This document shows, in pieces, positions 8,808 to 16,709 of a DNA stretch of 64,000 nt. The DNA is taken from assembly GCA_009840355.1 (NCBI GenBank), contig VXNZ01000046.1, forward strand, positions 62,001-126,000, written 5' to 3'. Each line of letters starts with the position of its first letter. Position 1 is the stretch's first letter. The notes under the pieces are model-generated. The model was given only the letters and a program-made list of their open reading frames with translations, was not told where the DNA came from and ran no database searches. Position numbers and translations under genes: made by a program. The DNA is from Chloroflexota bacterium. Its GTDB lineage: Bacteria; Chloroflexota; Dehalococcoidia; Lucifugimonadales; JADFKI01.

Positions 8808-9003
8808 GAGACGATTTCACAGATCCCTAATGTTGTGATTCCGCGCTGCTATTCCGCGCTGCCTTTGTCATTCCGAACGCAGTGAAGAATCTGAAGCATG
8901 TCCCTGCGAAGGCAGGGATCTTTGCATGCAAGCCTATTTCCGACTTTAGATTTCTCGCTTCGCTCGAAATGACAGAGATCCATTGCATTTGTGAAATCGT
9001 CTC
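8808..9003. repeat. Dispersed inverted-repeat element, family 1 (complete copy)
   Basis: Both terminal repeats are present: GAGACGATTTCACAGAT on the left and ATTTGTGAAATCGTCTC on the right, with the shared body between (CATTCCGAACGCAGTG..., CCCTGCGAAGGCAGGG, ...CGCTTCGCTCGAAATGACA). The element is 196 bp, encodes no transposase, and occupies most of the gap between the carbamoyltransferase and MFS genes. No flanking target duplication is evident at this copy. Confidence 0.85.
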
Positions 9004-9080
9004 ATACGGGGAAATCGGTTTACATAGTGTTTCTTGCGGTTATAAAATGCGAAGGTTGTTTCATTATTCGCGCTGCGCCA

Positions 9081-10460
9081 ATGGAGGCGCATTTCTACGG
9101 AGATGTCTTGCTGAGAAGTCGCAAACGCCGCGCCAATGCGGCTGACAATGGGCGGCAGTCCGCATCGCGGGATACGGCCGGCGAAACCACGCCTTCCGCT
9201 GCCGCGAAGGGCGACCGCAAGGACAAGGGCATCTTCTACGGCTGGTGGATTGTACTGGCAGGGTCGGTCAGCCAAGCTTATACATCCGGCACATTCTGGC
9301 AGGGCTTCGGCGCATTCTTTGACCCCATCATCGACCAGTTCGGCTGGAGCCGCGCGCTCACCGCAGGCGCGATGTCGTTGCAGCGCACCGAATCGGGCGC
9401 GATCTCGCCGTTCGTCGGCTGGTTCATCGACAAGTTCGGTCCGCGCAATGTCATGCTCTTCGGCACATTCCTGACGACGCTGGGCTTCATACTGCTCAGC
9501 CGGATACAGGAATTGTGGCAGTTCTACGCAGCCTTTATGGTGCTCACCCTCGGGCTGTCGTTCGGCACATTTCTCGTCGTAACCACCACCGTCGCCAACT
9601 GGTTCGTGGCGAATCGGTCGAAGGCGCTGTCGTACACGATGGCGGGTTCGGGCATCGGCGGCGTGCTGGTGCCGGTGGTCATCTGGCTCATCGCCACGAC
9701 AGACTGGCGTACCGGGCTGGTGATAGTGGGCATCGGATACCTGATAGTGGGCATACCCGTGTCGTTCGCGATGAAGAGCCGCCCGGAAGACTACGGCATG
9801 CTGCCCGACGGCATCCCGCTTCCGGACGAACCCACAATGGGCGAAACGACGCCGCGAAGGAGTGCATTGTCGCGCGAGGTAACATACACCACGCGGCAGG
9901 CGCTGAAGAGCTGGGTGTTCTGGCAGTTGGCTATCGCGATGGGCGTTTCGGGAATGGTGATGTCCGCGTCGATACACCAGATACCGGCGATAACCAGCTT
10001 CGGCATGAGCCGCGAGATAGCGGGGCTGGCGATATTGGGCGTGTCTATGTTCAGCGTGGCTGGACGGCTGGGCAGCGGCTACTTCGGCGACCGGCTGGAC
10101 AAGCGGCATGTAATCGCGGGCGCGCTGATGTTCCAGTTCGTGGGGACGATGGTCTTCGCCTTCAGCAGCGAAATATGGCACATCGTGATATTCGTCATCA
10201 CTTGGGGCTTCGGCTTCGGCGCGTCGATACCTGTGAGATTCGCGCTGATAGCCGACCTGTTCGGCAGACGGCACTACGGCTCGATAATGGGCACGCTGAT
10301 GACGACAAGCGCGGTGTTCGGCGTAATCGCGCCAGTGCTGGTGGGCTGGATATTCGACATACGCGGCAACTACCGCGAGCCATTCGTGCTGATGGCATTC
10401 AGCGTCCTGATAGCCATCCCGATGATACTGACACTAGGCAGCGGAAGGGCGCGGGGGTAG
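9081..10460 (+). CDS. Major facilitator superfamily transporter
   Basis: The 459-residue protein has about 12 hydrophobic segments after a hydrophilic N-terminus. It opens with FYGWWIVLAGSV, typical of the oxalate/formate-monocarboxylate branch of the MFS. The signature loop between helices 2 and 3 reads GWFIDKFGPRNVM, and the second half has GYFGDRLDKRHV. It is an inner-membrane secondary carrier, probably for a small carboxylate. The start is set at ATG 9081, just after the repeat element; an upstream frame from 8991 would begin inside that element. The stop at 10458-10460 abuts the end of the convergent broken hicA-like gene. Confidence 0.85.
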   Translation: MEAHFYGDVLLRSRKRRANAADNGRQSASRDTAGETTPSAAAKGDRKDKGIFYGWWIVLAGSVSQAYTSGTFWQGFGAFFDPIIDQFGWSRALTAGAMSLQRTESGAISPFVGWFIDKFGPRNVMLFGTFLTTLGFILLSRIQELWQFYAAFMVLTLGLSFGTFLVVTTTVANWFVANRSKALSYTMAGSGIGGVLVPVVIWLIATTDWRTGLVIVGIGYLIVGIPVSFAMKSRPEDYGMLPDGIPLPDEPTMGETTPRRSALSREVTYTTRQALKSWVFWQLAIAMGVSGMVMSASIHQIPAITSFGMSREIAGLAILGVSMFSVAGRLGSGYFGDRLDKRHVIAGALMFQFVGTMVFAFSSEIWHIVIFVITWGFGFGASIPVRFALIADLFGRRHYGSIMGTLMTTSAVFGVIAPVLVGWIFDIRGNYREPFVLMAFSVLIAIPMILTLGSGRARG

Positions 10461-10660
10461 TTATGGTTCGCGCTCAATGATAGCCACTTCTTCGGGCATA
10501 TTCGCAAGCCAAGAGAGAATTCGCGCCGCGTCCTCTTCATTGATTCCATGCCTTTGCATATATTGGATTGGTGTCGTCTGCCCTGATACGGGCCGTCAAA
10601 TCCCAAGTCGCGTAGATGCCGTATCGGATTTCTTCTGCTGACCGGCCCGAACGCTGGCAT
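10461..10660 (-). pseudogene. Broken HicA-type toxin gene
   Basis: Its ATG at 10660 overlaps the stop of the hicB-type gene by one base, the usual HicBA coupling. The first 31 residues (MPAFGPVSRRNPIRHLRDL, then GFDGPYQGRRHQ) match the N-terminus of HicA mRNA interferases of the PVSRR...GFDGPY..G.RHQ type. After that the frame loses all similarity and would run into the MFS gene on the other strand. A different frame ends neatly at a TAA (10463-10461) with NEEDAARILSWLANMPEEV, suggesting a frameshift or a small deletion or fusion. The normal HicA C-terminus, including the IPNPH-like segment, is absent, so the toxin is probably inactive. Confidence 0.6.
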
Positions 10661-10905
10661 TAGACTAAGCCCTTCGCTTTGGCGCGCACCCTCACCCCGT
10701 CTATCTCCGGTATCGCATCGCCGAAGTTTAGACTTATCAAAATCCAGTCCTCCAAGACGCTCTCCAACTCTTTCTCACACTCTTTCAGGCTGTCTGCGTT
10801 TGCCCACACGCCTCTAAGTGGCGGGGTTTCGCCCCAGTAGGTATCGTCTTCCAGCACCTTGTATTCTGCCTGTCGCATCGCGGCGGCTATGTAGTCGGTC
10901 AGCAT
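10660..10905 (-). CDS. HicB-family antitoxin (partner toxin broken)
   Basis: The 81-residue protein has the partial RNase-H-like fold of HicB antitoxins: MLTDYIAAAMRQAEYKVLED, then TYWGETPPLRGVWANADSL, a charged helix, and the C-terminal strand IPEIDGVRVRAKAK. In HicAB systems HicB binds and blocks the HicA mRNA interferase and represses the operon. Here HicB lies upstream of HicA with a one-base overlap, and the toxin frame is disrupted, so the antitoxin may be a relic or may still protect against related toxins, such as the second system at 23455-24047. AGAGGTG provides a ribosome-binding site. Confidence 0.8.
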   Translation of the reverse strand: MLTDYIAAAMRQAEYKVLEDDTYWGETPPLRGVWANADSLKECEKELESVLEDWILISLNFGDAIPEIDGVRVRAKAKGLV

Positions 10906-10966
10906 CTTGCATCACCTCTAGCTCCTTCCTGCGCCAATTCCACCCCATCCGCCCTGTACATCCATG

Positions 10967-11779
10967 TTAGTCGCCGTCCGCGAACAGCCGCGCCACATCC
11001 ACCGTTCGCATGAACTCCACTCCGGGGAAGGTCTTGATGTAGTTGATTAGGCGCTCTAGCATTCGCAGACGTCCCGGGCGACCGATGGTGTATGGATGCA
11101 TAGTGAGCGCGAACGATCGACCGTAGTGGTGCATGCCCTCGAATGCCGCCGACCAGACGCTGTACACATGCTCCGGACTCGCCATCACATTGCGCACGCC
11201 TAGTGCGGGCGAGTAGTTGAAGTACGGCACATCGTCCAACTCCCAGTGAATCGGTATCTCCACGATGTTTTGCCCGTCGGCGTCCACCTTGTACGGGATG
11301 TCGTTGCCCATCAGGCTGGAGTCGTAGATGAAGCCGCGCTCGGCGAGCAACGGCAGCGAGTCTTCGCTCAATTCCCAGCTCGGAGAACGATAGCCAAGAG
11401 GTCGTTCGCCTGTTATGCGCTCCAGTATAGCACTGCCCTTGTCCAGCACCGCCGCTTCCTGCTCACGGGTGAGCGTGGCGGGCGGCTCGTGCAGGTAGCC
11501 GTGATGCCCGATTTCGTGTCCGCGCCGATGGATGTCGCGCACCAAGTCTTCGTGCGTTTCTGCGACATAGCCGGGGATGTAGAAGCTCGCCTTGATGCCA
11601 TACTTGTCCAGCAGGTCAAGGATGCGGGGCGTGCCTACACTTGGCCCGTATTCGCGCGCGGACATGAAGCTGGGCAGGCGTGCGCTGTCCGGGTTCTGGT
11701 TCAGCGCGCCGGACACGCCGTCCACATCAAAACTCAGCATTACCACGCAGCGCAGGTCTCCGTGCCATATTCCGCTCAT
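10967..11779 (-). CDS. Polysaccharide deacetylase (NodB-homology) family protein
   Basis: The 270-residue protein shows the carbohydrate esterase 4 motifs: LSFDVDGVSG (catalytic base and metal Asp), RRGHEIGHHGYLHE (metal-binding histidines of motif 2) and GYRSPSWELSEDSL (motif 3). No signal peptide is present, so it is likely cytoplasmic. Sequence style resembles the HpPgdA/PuuE (allantoinase-like) branch, which hydrolyses amide bonds of small compounds as often as of glycans. The substrate is therefore uncertain. Its stop lies next to a copy of the short CAGGATGGGCAGGATG-type repeat. Confidence 0.82.
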   Translation of the reverse strand: MSGIWHGDLRCVVMLSFDVDGVSGALNQNPDSARLPSFMSAREYGPSVGTPRILDLLDKYGIKASFYIPGYVAETHEDLVRDIHRRGHEIGHHGYLHEPPATLTREQEAAVLDKGSAILERITGERPLGYRSPSWELSEDSLPLLAERGFIYDSSLMGNDIPYKVDADGQNIVEIPIHWELDDVPYFNYSPALGVRNVMASPEHVYSVWSAAFEGMHHYGRSFALTMHPYTIGRPGRLRMLERLINYIKTFPGVEFMRTVDVARLFADGD

Positions 11780-11847
11780 TCGTCAGCCTCCTTAAGGGGG
11801 TATTGGGAATTAACATCGATGGATAGGACGGGCAGGATATGGTAATT

Positions 11848-12636
11848 CTATTCTGCCGCCTTTGCCTCTTGCCACAGGGATTCTTTTTCGTCTAGGGATA
11901 GGGTGTCGAATGTTGTGCCGCGTTCTCTGCTGATGCGTTCCATTTGTGTGAAGCGGGCGAAGAATCGGCGGTTTGTGCCGCGCAGGGCGGTCTCGGCGTC
12001 GATGCCCAGCCAGCGCGCCGCGTTGACCACAGAGAACAGCAAGTCTCCGAGTTCGCTTTCGCGCTCGGCGTCGGTGCCGGCGGCTTCGATCTCCGCTAGT
12101 TCCTCGGCGACTTTCGCCAGCACGCCGTTGAAATCGTCCCAGTCGAAGCCCGCACGCTCGGCGCGTCCCTGTACGGCTTGGGCGTATGAGAGCGCGGGCA
12201 TGTTCTTCGGTACGCCGTCTAGTATGGAGCCGCCGGACGCTGCCTTTTCTTGCCGCTTGACCGCTTCCCAGTTGGCGATCGCATCGTCCGCGCCTGCCGC
12301 GACTTGGTCACCGAAGACATGAGTATGGCGGCGCACAAGCTTGTCCACCAACCCGCCCAGCACATCCTCGCGCGAAAACTCGCCATTATCTTCGCCGAGC
12401 CTCACCTGAAATATCACATGGAACAGCACATCGCCGAGTTCTTCGAGCATCTTGGCAGTGTCGCCTTCCTCAATTGCCTCAATGAGCTCGTAGCACTCTT
12501 CTAAGAAATCCTCCGCCAGCGTCTCGCGCGTCTGCTTCTTGTCCCAAGGGCAGCCATCAGGCCCCAACAGCCGCGCCAGCACCTGCTCGACGCCTTCGTA
12601 AGTGGCGGGGTAAGTAACGGGGGAATTAGCGTTCAT
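11848..12636 (-). CDS. mazG: Nucleoside triphosphate pyrophosphohydrolase MazG
   Basis: The 262-residue length is that of two-domain bacterial MazG. The N-terminal domain is complete: CPWDKKQTRETLAEDFLEE (about 30-48), the EExxE-type metal helix EECYELIEAIEEGD, and LEELGDVLFHVIFQ followed by RRHTHVFGD. A second, weaker MazG domain contains VAEELAEIEAAG and ELGDLLFSVVNAARWLG. The enzyme hydrolyses NTPs and dNTPs to monophosphates, clearing damaged nucleotides and influencing (p)ppGpp stress signalling. It stands alone, with a family-1 repeat behind it upstream. Confidence 0.9.
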   Translation of the reverse strand: MNANSPVTYPATYEGVEQVLARLLGPDGCPWDKKQTRETLAEDFLEECYELIEAIEEGDTAKMLEELGDVLFHVIFQVRLGEDNGEFSREDVLGGLVDKLVRRHTHVFGDQVAAGADDAIANWEAVKRQEKAASGGSILDGVPKNMPALSYAQAVQGRAERAGFDWDDFNGVLAKVAEELAEIEAAGTDAERESELGDLLFSVVNAARWLGIDAETALRGTNRRFFARFTQMERISRERGTTFDTLSLDEKESLWQEAKAAE

Positions 12637-12755
12637 CCTGTCCCATCCTGTTTATTCATGTCAATTTCCCGTTGTGAATTTCCAAACTTGGCGGTAGAAC
12701 GGAGCTTCGCCCGTCCTGCCCATCCTATCAATCTTGTCAATCGATGTTGATTGCT

Positions 12756-12976
12756 GAGACGATTCCTCAAGTCCCTAATGTTGTCATTACGCGCTGTCTT
12801 TATAATTCCGCGCCTTTTCTTGTCATTCCGAACGCAGTGAGGAATCTGAAGCATGTCCCTGCGAAGGCAGGGATCGTTGCATGCAAACCTGTTTCCGGCT
12901 CTAGATTTCTCGCTTCGCTCGAAATGACAGTTATAGATTGCAAATGACAGGTATGAATTGCGTTTGTGAATTCGTC
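12756..12976. repeat. Dispersed inverted-repeat element, family 1, with imperfect target duplication
   Basis: A 221-bp copy starts GAGACGATTCCTCAAG and ends GCGTTTGTGAATTCGTC. The flanks are TTGATTGCT (12747-12755) and TTGATTACT (12977-12985), identical at 8 of 9 positions, which looks like an aged target-site duplication. The interior carries the family body with the CCCTGCGAAGGCAGGG hairpin. It separates mazG from the membrane-protein gene at 13028. Confidence 0.8.
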
Positions 12977-13027
12977 TTGATTACTGAAACGCTACCAGAT
13001 TGGCGGGGCGGATGGTAGCATTGGGGT

Positions 13028-13732
13028 ATGAAGCGAATTGCAAGAATTGCCGCCGCCGCGATTTTCGTGGCGCTTATACCGCTGCTCCTGATTACGAGCA
13101 GCGTCAGGTTCGTCATCAACCTGCCCGCGCTGTATAGCTACGGCTTCGACAGATACGACATCGCGGAATATACGCGCATCGAGCGTGACGACCTAATCGC
13201 CGCGGGCAAGCAGTTTCGCGACTACTTCAACAACGACGACGAAGACCTGATAATCCGCACTTATGTCGGCGGCGTGCTGGTGGAATCGCTGTACAACGCG
13301 CGCGAGATCCACCACATGCGCGATGTGAAGGCGCTAGTGCGCGGCGTATATCTGGTGCAGATGCTCACGCTGCTGTACATCGCCACTTATATTGTGGTCG
13401 GATTCTGGTTGCGGCGCGCCGAATTCTGGGGGATGCTGGGGCGCGATGTAAGCAGGGGCGGCAAGCTGACTCTGGCGCTGGTCGTCGTCGTAGGTCTGCT
13501 GGCACTGGTCGCCTTCAACCAGCTGTTCCTGCTGTTCCACCTCATCAGCTTCAGCAACGACTTCTGGATGCTGGACCCGCGCCACGACTACCTGATAGCG
13601 ATGTTCCCGCAAGGGTTTTTCTTCGACGCGACGATGTTCATCGCATTCTGCACAATCGCCGCCGCCGCCGTGCTAGCCGCCGCGCCGCGCATCGGTCGGA
13701 TTGTGGCGCGCGGCTTTCATATTACGCATTAA
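13028..13732 (+). CDS. TIGR01906/DUF1461-family integral membrane protein
   Basis: The 234-residue protein has an N-terminal membrane helix (about 7-29) and a periplasmic-type loop containing YSYGFDRYDIAEYTRI and the strand-rich segment LIIRTYVGG. Then come IHHMRDVKALVRG and three further helices (about 105-128, 147-170 and 199-222). A conserved HLISFSNDFWMLDP stretch lies before the last helix. This arrangement is that of the TIGR01906 membrane family, of unknown function and common in Gram-positive and Chloroflexi genomes. Its stop overlaps the convergent monooxygenase-fold gene. Confidence 0.75.
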   Translation: MKRIARIAAAAIFVALIPLLLITSSVRFVINLPALYSYGFDRYDIAEYTRIERDDLIAAGKQFRDYFNNDDEDLIIRTYVGGVLVESLYNAREIHHMRDVKALVRGVYLVQMLTLLYIATYIVVGFWLRRAEFWGMLGRDVSRGGKLTLALVVVVGLLALVAFNQLFLLFHLISFSNDFWMLDPRHDYLIAMFPQGFFFDATMFIAFCTIAAAAVLAAAPRIGRIVARGFHITH

Positions 13733-14045
13733 ACCCGTAGTCGCGCTCCACCCTTGCGATACGCATCTTGTAGCTTCGGTAGTATGTATCTCGGCCGCGC
13801 TTTTGTATTATCAGATGCTCGGCGAGCTGCTTAAAGGCTCGTATAGTATCGTCGCTGTCCCAGTATGATACGGCGATGCTCAAATCGTCGTCGCCCGTCG
13901 CTTCCACGCCCAAGAAACCGGGGTGGTTCTTCGCCAGTTCCAAGACGGTCTCGGTGTCTTCGGCGTAGTTTTCGTGCGCGCCGGTGTGCGTGGACGAGAA
14001 TATGGCGGCGTAGTACGGCGGCTGCGGAGTGTCTGCGTATGTCAT
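13722..14045 (-). CDS. Antibiotic biosynthesis monooxygenase (ABM) domain protein
   Basis: The 107-residue protein has the small dimeric ferredoxin-like ABM fold: YAAIFSSTHTGAHENYAED, then ELAKNHPGFLGVEATG and SIAVSYWDSDDTIRAFKQ, ending with YYRSYKMRIARVERDYGF. This last pattern is typical of proteins annotated as antibiotic biosynthesis monooxygenase or DUF3291-like. Members include cofactor-free oxygenases and haem-degrading enzymes, but many have no known activity. It sits directly downstream of the P450 gene on the same strand (34 bp apart), so they may share a transcript. Confidence 0.7.
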   Translation of the reverse strand: MTYADTPQPPYYAAIFSSTHTGAHENYAEDTETVLELAKNHPGFLGVEATGDDDLSIAVSYWDSDDTIRAFKQLAEHLIIQKRGRDTYYRSYKMRIARVERDYGFNA

Positions 14046-14079
14046 TGATGCGTCTCCCTGTCGATGCCTCTTGCGCGGG

Positions 14080-15504
14080 CTACCTGCGCTCTATGTCCAG
14101 CGCGTAGGGTATGGGGCTGATGGCGAGTCCGAAGACTTCATCTTCCGGCAATCTGTCTGTGCCGTGCGGCGTGAATCTGTACTTGTGCAGCAGGCGGCAA
14201 GCCTGAAGCCATATCACGATTTCGGCGAAGCCCTGCCCAGGGCAACCGCGTCGCCCTGTGCCGAATGGCATGAACGCGCCGCTTGTCAGCGCGGGCGGGG
14301 GCGCGCCGTCCTCGACGGACATAAAACGTTCCGGGATGAACTCGTCCGGCGACTCCCAGAAGCGCGGGTCGTGGTGGATGGCGTAGATATTGCCCAGCAC
14401 CTGCGCGTCTTTGGGGATGACAAAACCGTCGAGTTCGACATCTTCGATTGCCTTGTGCGGTAGTCCCAGGGGGCCTACGGTGCGGTAGCGCATGCTCTCC
14501 AGGATAATCGCATGCAGGTAGGGAAGGCTGGCTTGATGCTCCATGCCGGGCAGCCCGTCCGCGCCGACGGCTGCCTTCAGTTCTTCATGCACTCTGTCCT
14601 GGATGTGCTGTCGATTGGCGAGTATGAGCAGCAGCCATGAGGTTGTCTGCGCGGTGGTGTCGATACCCGCGACCAGCAGGTCGCCTATCAGGCTTCGCAT
14701 CGTCTCGTGGGTGATTTCTTCGGTTTCCACGCTCGCCAGCATCACCTCGGCAAGGCAGGAAGGCTCGTTGAGGTTCAGGTTTGGGCGCTCTTTCACCTTG
14801 TCAATCAGGAAGTCGAGAATTTCGCTCATCTGGTCCGAGACCTTCTGCGCCTCTTCCAGAGCGCGATTGGGCAGGAACTTCAGCGCCGGGATGTAATCGG
14901 CAGGATTTGCGGCGTTGGCATTTGCGAAGAACCAGAAGACGGTTTCGAGAAGGTCATCCAGTTTTTCATTGAACTCCGCGGTATCGCTCTCGCCCCTGCC
15001 GAAAATGGCGCGGAACATCATCTCGCCGTTGGCGCGGGGCAGAAAATCGCGCGGTTCCAGCGGGACGCCTTCGTCGCACATCTCGTCCACGCGCGCCACG
15101 AGGCCGTTCACCGAGTCTTCGATGTAGCGTTCGCGTATGTCCTGAACGCGCCTGTAACTGAGCAGTTCCCTGTTGGCGAAACGCTGGAGCTGCCGCCAGT
15201 ATTCGCCGTAGGGCGCGAAAGCCAGGTCTTCGCCGTTGGTGAGTGCCTCCGTGATTCTGCTGAGCCACCTGTCGGCAAGCGTAACCCTGCTGAAGGCGTC
15301 TCGCAGCAGCGTCGGGTGGCTGATGACAATGGTCGGCACGCTGCCGAGCCGGACGGTGCAGACATCGCCATACTTGCGCGCGATGCGGGTCAGGGCGTGG
15401 TGCGGGTTCTTACGCAGGCTCAGCATGGAGCCTATGATGGGCAGGCCTCTGGGACCCGGCGGCATTTTCATGTCGCTGCGCCTGGGCATGGTTTGCTGCG
15501 CCAT
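14080..15504 (-). CDS. Cytochrome P450
   Basis: The 474-residue protein carries every P450 landmark: the I-helix oxygen-binding motif AGIDTTAQTT (about 280), the ExxR of ESMR (about 335), the PERF meander residues (FIPERF) and the haem-cysteine loop PFGTGRRGCPGQGFAE (about 422-437). The N-terminus has MKMPPGPRGLPIIG, the proline-rich hinge typical of eukaryotic microsomal P450s, yet there is no membrane anchor before it, so it should be soluble. No ferredoxin or reductase gene is adjacent. Substrate unknown; hydroxylation of a hydrophobic compound is the general expectation. Confidence 0.92.
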   Translation of the reverse strand: MAQQTMPRRSDMKMPPGPRGLPIIGSMLSLRKNPHHALTRIARKYGDVCTVRLGSVPTIVISHPTLLRDAFSRVTLADRWLSRITEALTNGEDLAFAPYGEYWRQLQRFANRELLSYRRVQDIRERYIEDSVNGLVARVDEMCDEGVPLEPRDFLPRANGEMMFRAIFGRGESDTAEFNEKLDDLLETVFWFFANANAANPADYIPALKFLPNRALEEAQKVSDQMSEILDFLIDKVKERPNLNLNEPSCLAEVMLASVETEEITHETMRSLIGDLLVAGIDTTAQTTSWLLLILANRQHIQDRVHEELKAAVGADGLPGMEHQASLPYLHAIILESMRYRTVGPLGLPHKAIEDVELDGFVIPKDAQVLGNIYAIHHDPRFWESPDEFIPERFMSVEDGAPPPALTSGAFMPFGTGRRGCPGQGFAEIVIWLQACRLLHKYRFTPHGTDRLPEDEVFGLAISPIPYALDIERR

Positions 15505-15649
15505 CGAGCGTTCTCCTTCGCTGCCGGGCGCTCCGACAGGGTATTTCCATTATTGGATATGGGCGAGGAAAAAGGAAGTTCACTCCCATTCCAACACCCG
15601 CCTACGCGGGCGCAGGCTCTTCCCCGATCTAGGGGGAAGGGGTATTTGG

Positions 15650-16195
15650 CTATTTGCCGGTGAGGATTGTGACCACCGTGTCGAAGATTTCGCCGGCATG
15701 TGCGCGAAGCTGCTCTTCGCTGAGTCCGGCTATCGGATGCGGCGTGAAGATGACCGGATAGCCGGACGCGCCCCACATTGCCGCCATCGAATTGGATGTC
15801 TCGATGAAGCGGTCGGTGCAGATAGTTACCGAGGGTATGCCTGCCTTTTCCACATGAACTCCGTCGTGCACACTGCACGCGCTGCACGACCCTCAATCGC
15901 CTATGCCGACAATTACATAGTCGCACTCCTCCGCCATCTCCGCGACGACGGCGGGGTCTGCAGGCTTGGACGCTGACGGCTTGGCGTGATACTTGACGCT
16001 GGCGATGCCGAAGCGCTGGTCGATGAGGTCGGTCAGCTGCTCTAGGTATTCCTTGGCGTTCACCTTGCTATCGTCGATGACGCCGACGCGCTTGTTTTTC
16101 AGGTCGTCGAGACGCGGCGCGCCCTCGAACTCCGGCACAATCGGCAGCGTCGTCGGGTCGATGAGTGTGTAGCGTGGCTTCGTCGCAGTTACCAT
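15650..16195 (-). CDS. UGSC-type selenoprotein (in-frame UGA at codon 101)
   Basis: Reading from ATG 16195 (GGGAGGA six bases upstream), the frame continues through a TGA at 15895-15893 to a TAG at 15652-15650, giving 181 residues with selenocysteine at 101. Around it the protein reads VIVGIGD-U-GSCSACSVHDGV. The part after the UGA (GIPSVTICTDRF, MAAMWGASGYP, FTPHPIAGLSEEQL) is fully conserved-looking protein, so the UGA is not a random stop. From recall, the motif matches the family annotated as UGSC (seleno)proteins, distantly related to glycine-reductase selenoprotein B; the reaction is unknown. A perfect hairpin (15863-15890) follows the UGA. The selenocysteine machinery is not in this window. 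Confidence 0.82.
15863..15890 (-). promoter_or_regulatory. Candidate bacterial SECIS hairpin
   Basis: Two bases after the UGA codon, the mRNA can form GTCGTGCA / TGCACGAC, an uninterrupted 8-bp stem closing a 12-base loop (GCGCGTGCAGTG). Bacterial SECIS elements lie inside the coding sequence immediately 3' of the UGA and are bound by SelB, so position and size fit. The stem encodes part of the SCSACSVHD segment, so it must satisfy both protein and RNA constraints. Confidence 0.7.
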
Positions 16196-16264
16196 ATTCG
16201 TCCTCCCAATATGCAGAGTATGATAAGTTAACATCGATGTACAGGATGGGCAGGATGTGTTGAG

Positions 16265-16504
16265 TTACAGGTTCATCATGCAGGCACAGCCGCCTTCCGC
16301 GCCGCAGCCGCCAGCGGGAACAGCTCCCGCAATCGCGCTCGTCTGCCCGCTGCCGTCCGCCGAGAACGAGGCGAACACGGATAACACCCGGCGAGATTCG
16401 CTGCCGCAATCCGGGCACGGCGCAGGATCGTCAATCTCGCTCATCGCGCGACGCTTGTCAAAGCGGTTGGAGCATATAACGCAGGAGTATTCGTAGATGG
16501 GCAT
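16265..16504 (-). CDS. FmdB-family zinc ribbon protein
   Basis: The 79-residue protein begins MPIYEYSCVICSNRFDKRR and has CPDCGSESRRVLSVFASF, giving the two CxxC knuckles of the FmdB putative regulatory zinc ribbon. The C-terminus adds GGCGAEGGCACMMNL, extra cysteines often seen in these small proteins. FmdB-like proteins are thought to regulate formamidase or amidase genes in some bacteria, but most have no tested role. It lies 69 bp upstream of the selenoprotein gene in the same direction, so co-expression is plausible. Confidence 0.82.
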   Translation of the reverse strand: MPIYEYSCVICSNRFDKRRAMSEIDDPAPCPDCGSESRRVLSVFASFSADGSGQTSAIAGAVPAGGCGAEGGCACMMNL

Positions 16505-16709
16505 GCTTTTCCTTTCTAAACAAGATGTATAGGATGGAGAGCAGACAGCTGAAGGACTATAAGATTATTGCTAGACTTTGTTCGCCCCATTCTAGGGTTA
16601 TCATTGCGTCAGGTCAACCAAGCGGCGATAATGAAGGAAGTTTACAATAGTCGCGCTTTTGGATTGGCGCTTTGGGCTGGCGAGTAGAAACTTCGCAAAA
16701 GGACACCAC

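Noticed and set aside
8991-9080. Upstream in-frame start for the MFS gene
   Set aside because: These codons lie partly in the right terminal repeat of the element at 8808-9003, and the product lacks a plausible N-terminus before ATG 9081.
8946-10274. A 442-codon open frame on the minus strand opposite the MFS gene
   Set aside because: It is the antisense shadow of a GC-rich membrane-protein gene; its product is rich in Arg and His with no fold-like pattern, and its C-terminus comes from repeat family 1.
15893-15895. TGA read as a nonsense mutation that splits the gene
   Set aside because: Both sides are in the same frame with no indel, the motif matches UGSC proteins, and a perfect hairpin follows; selenocysteine is the better reading.
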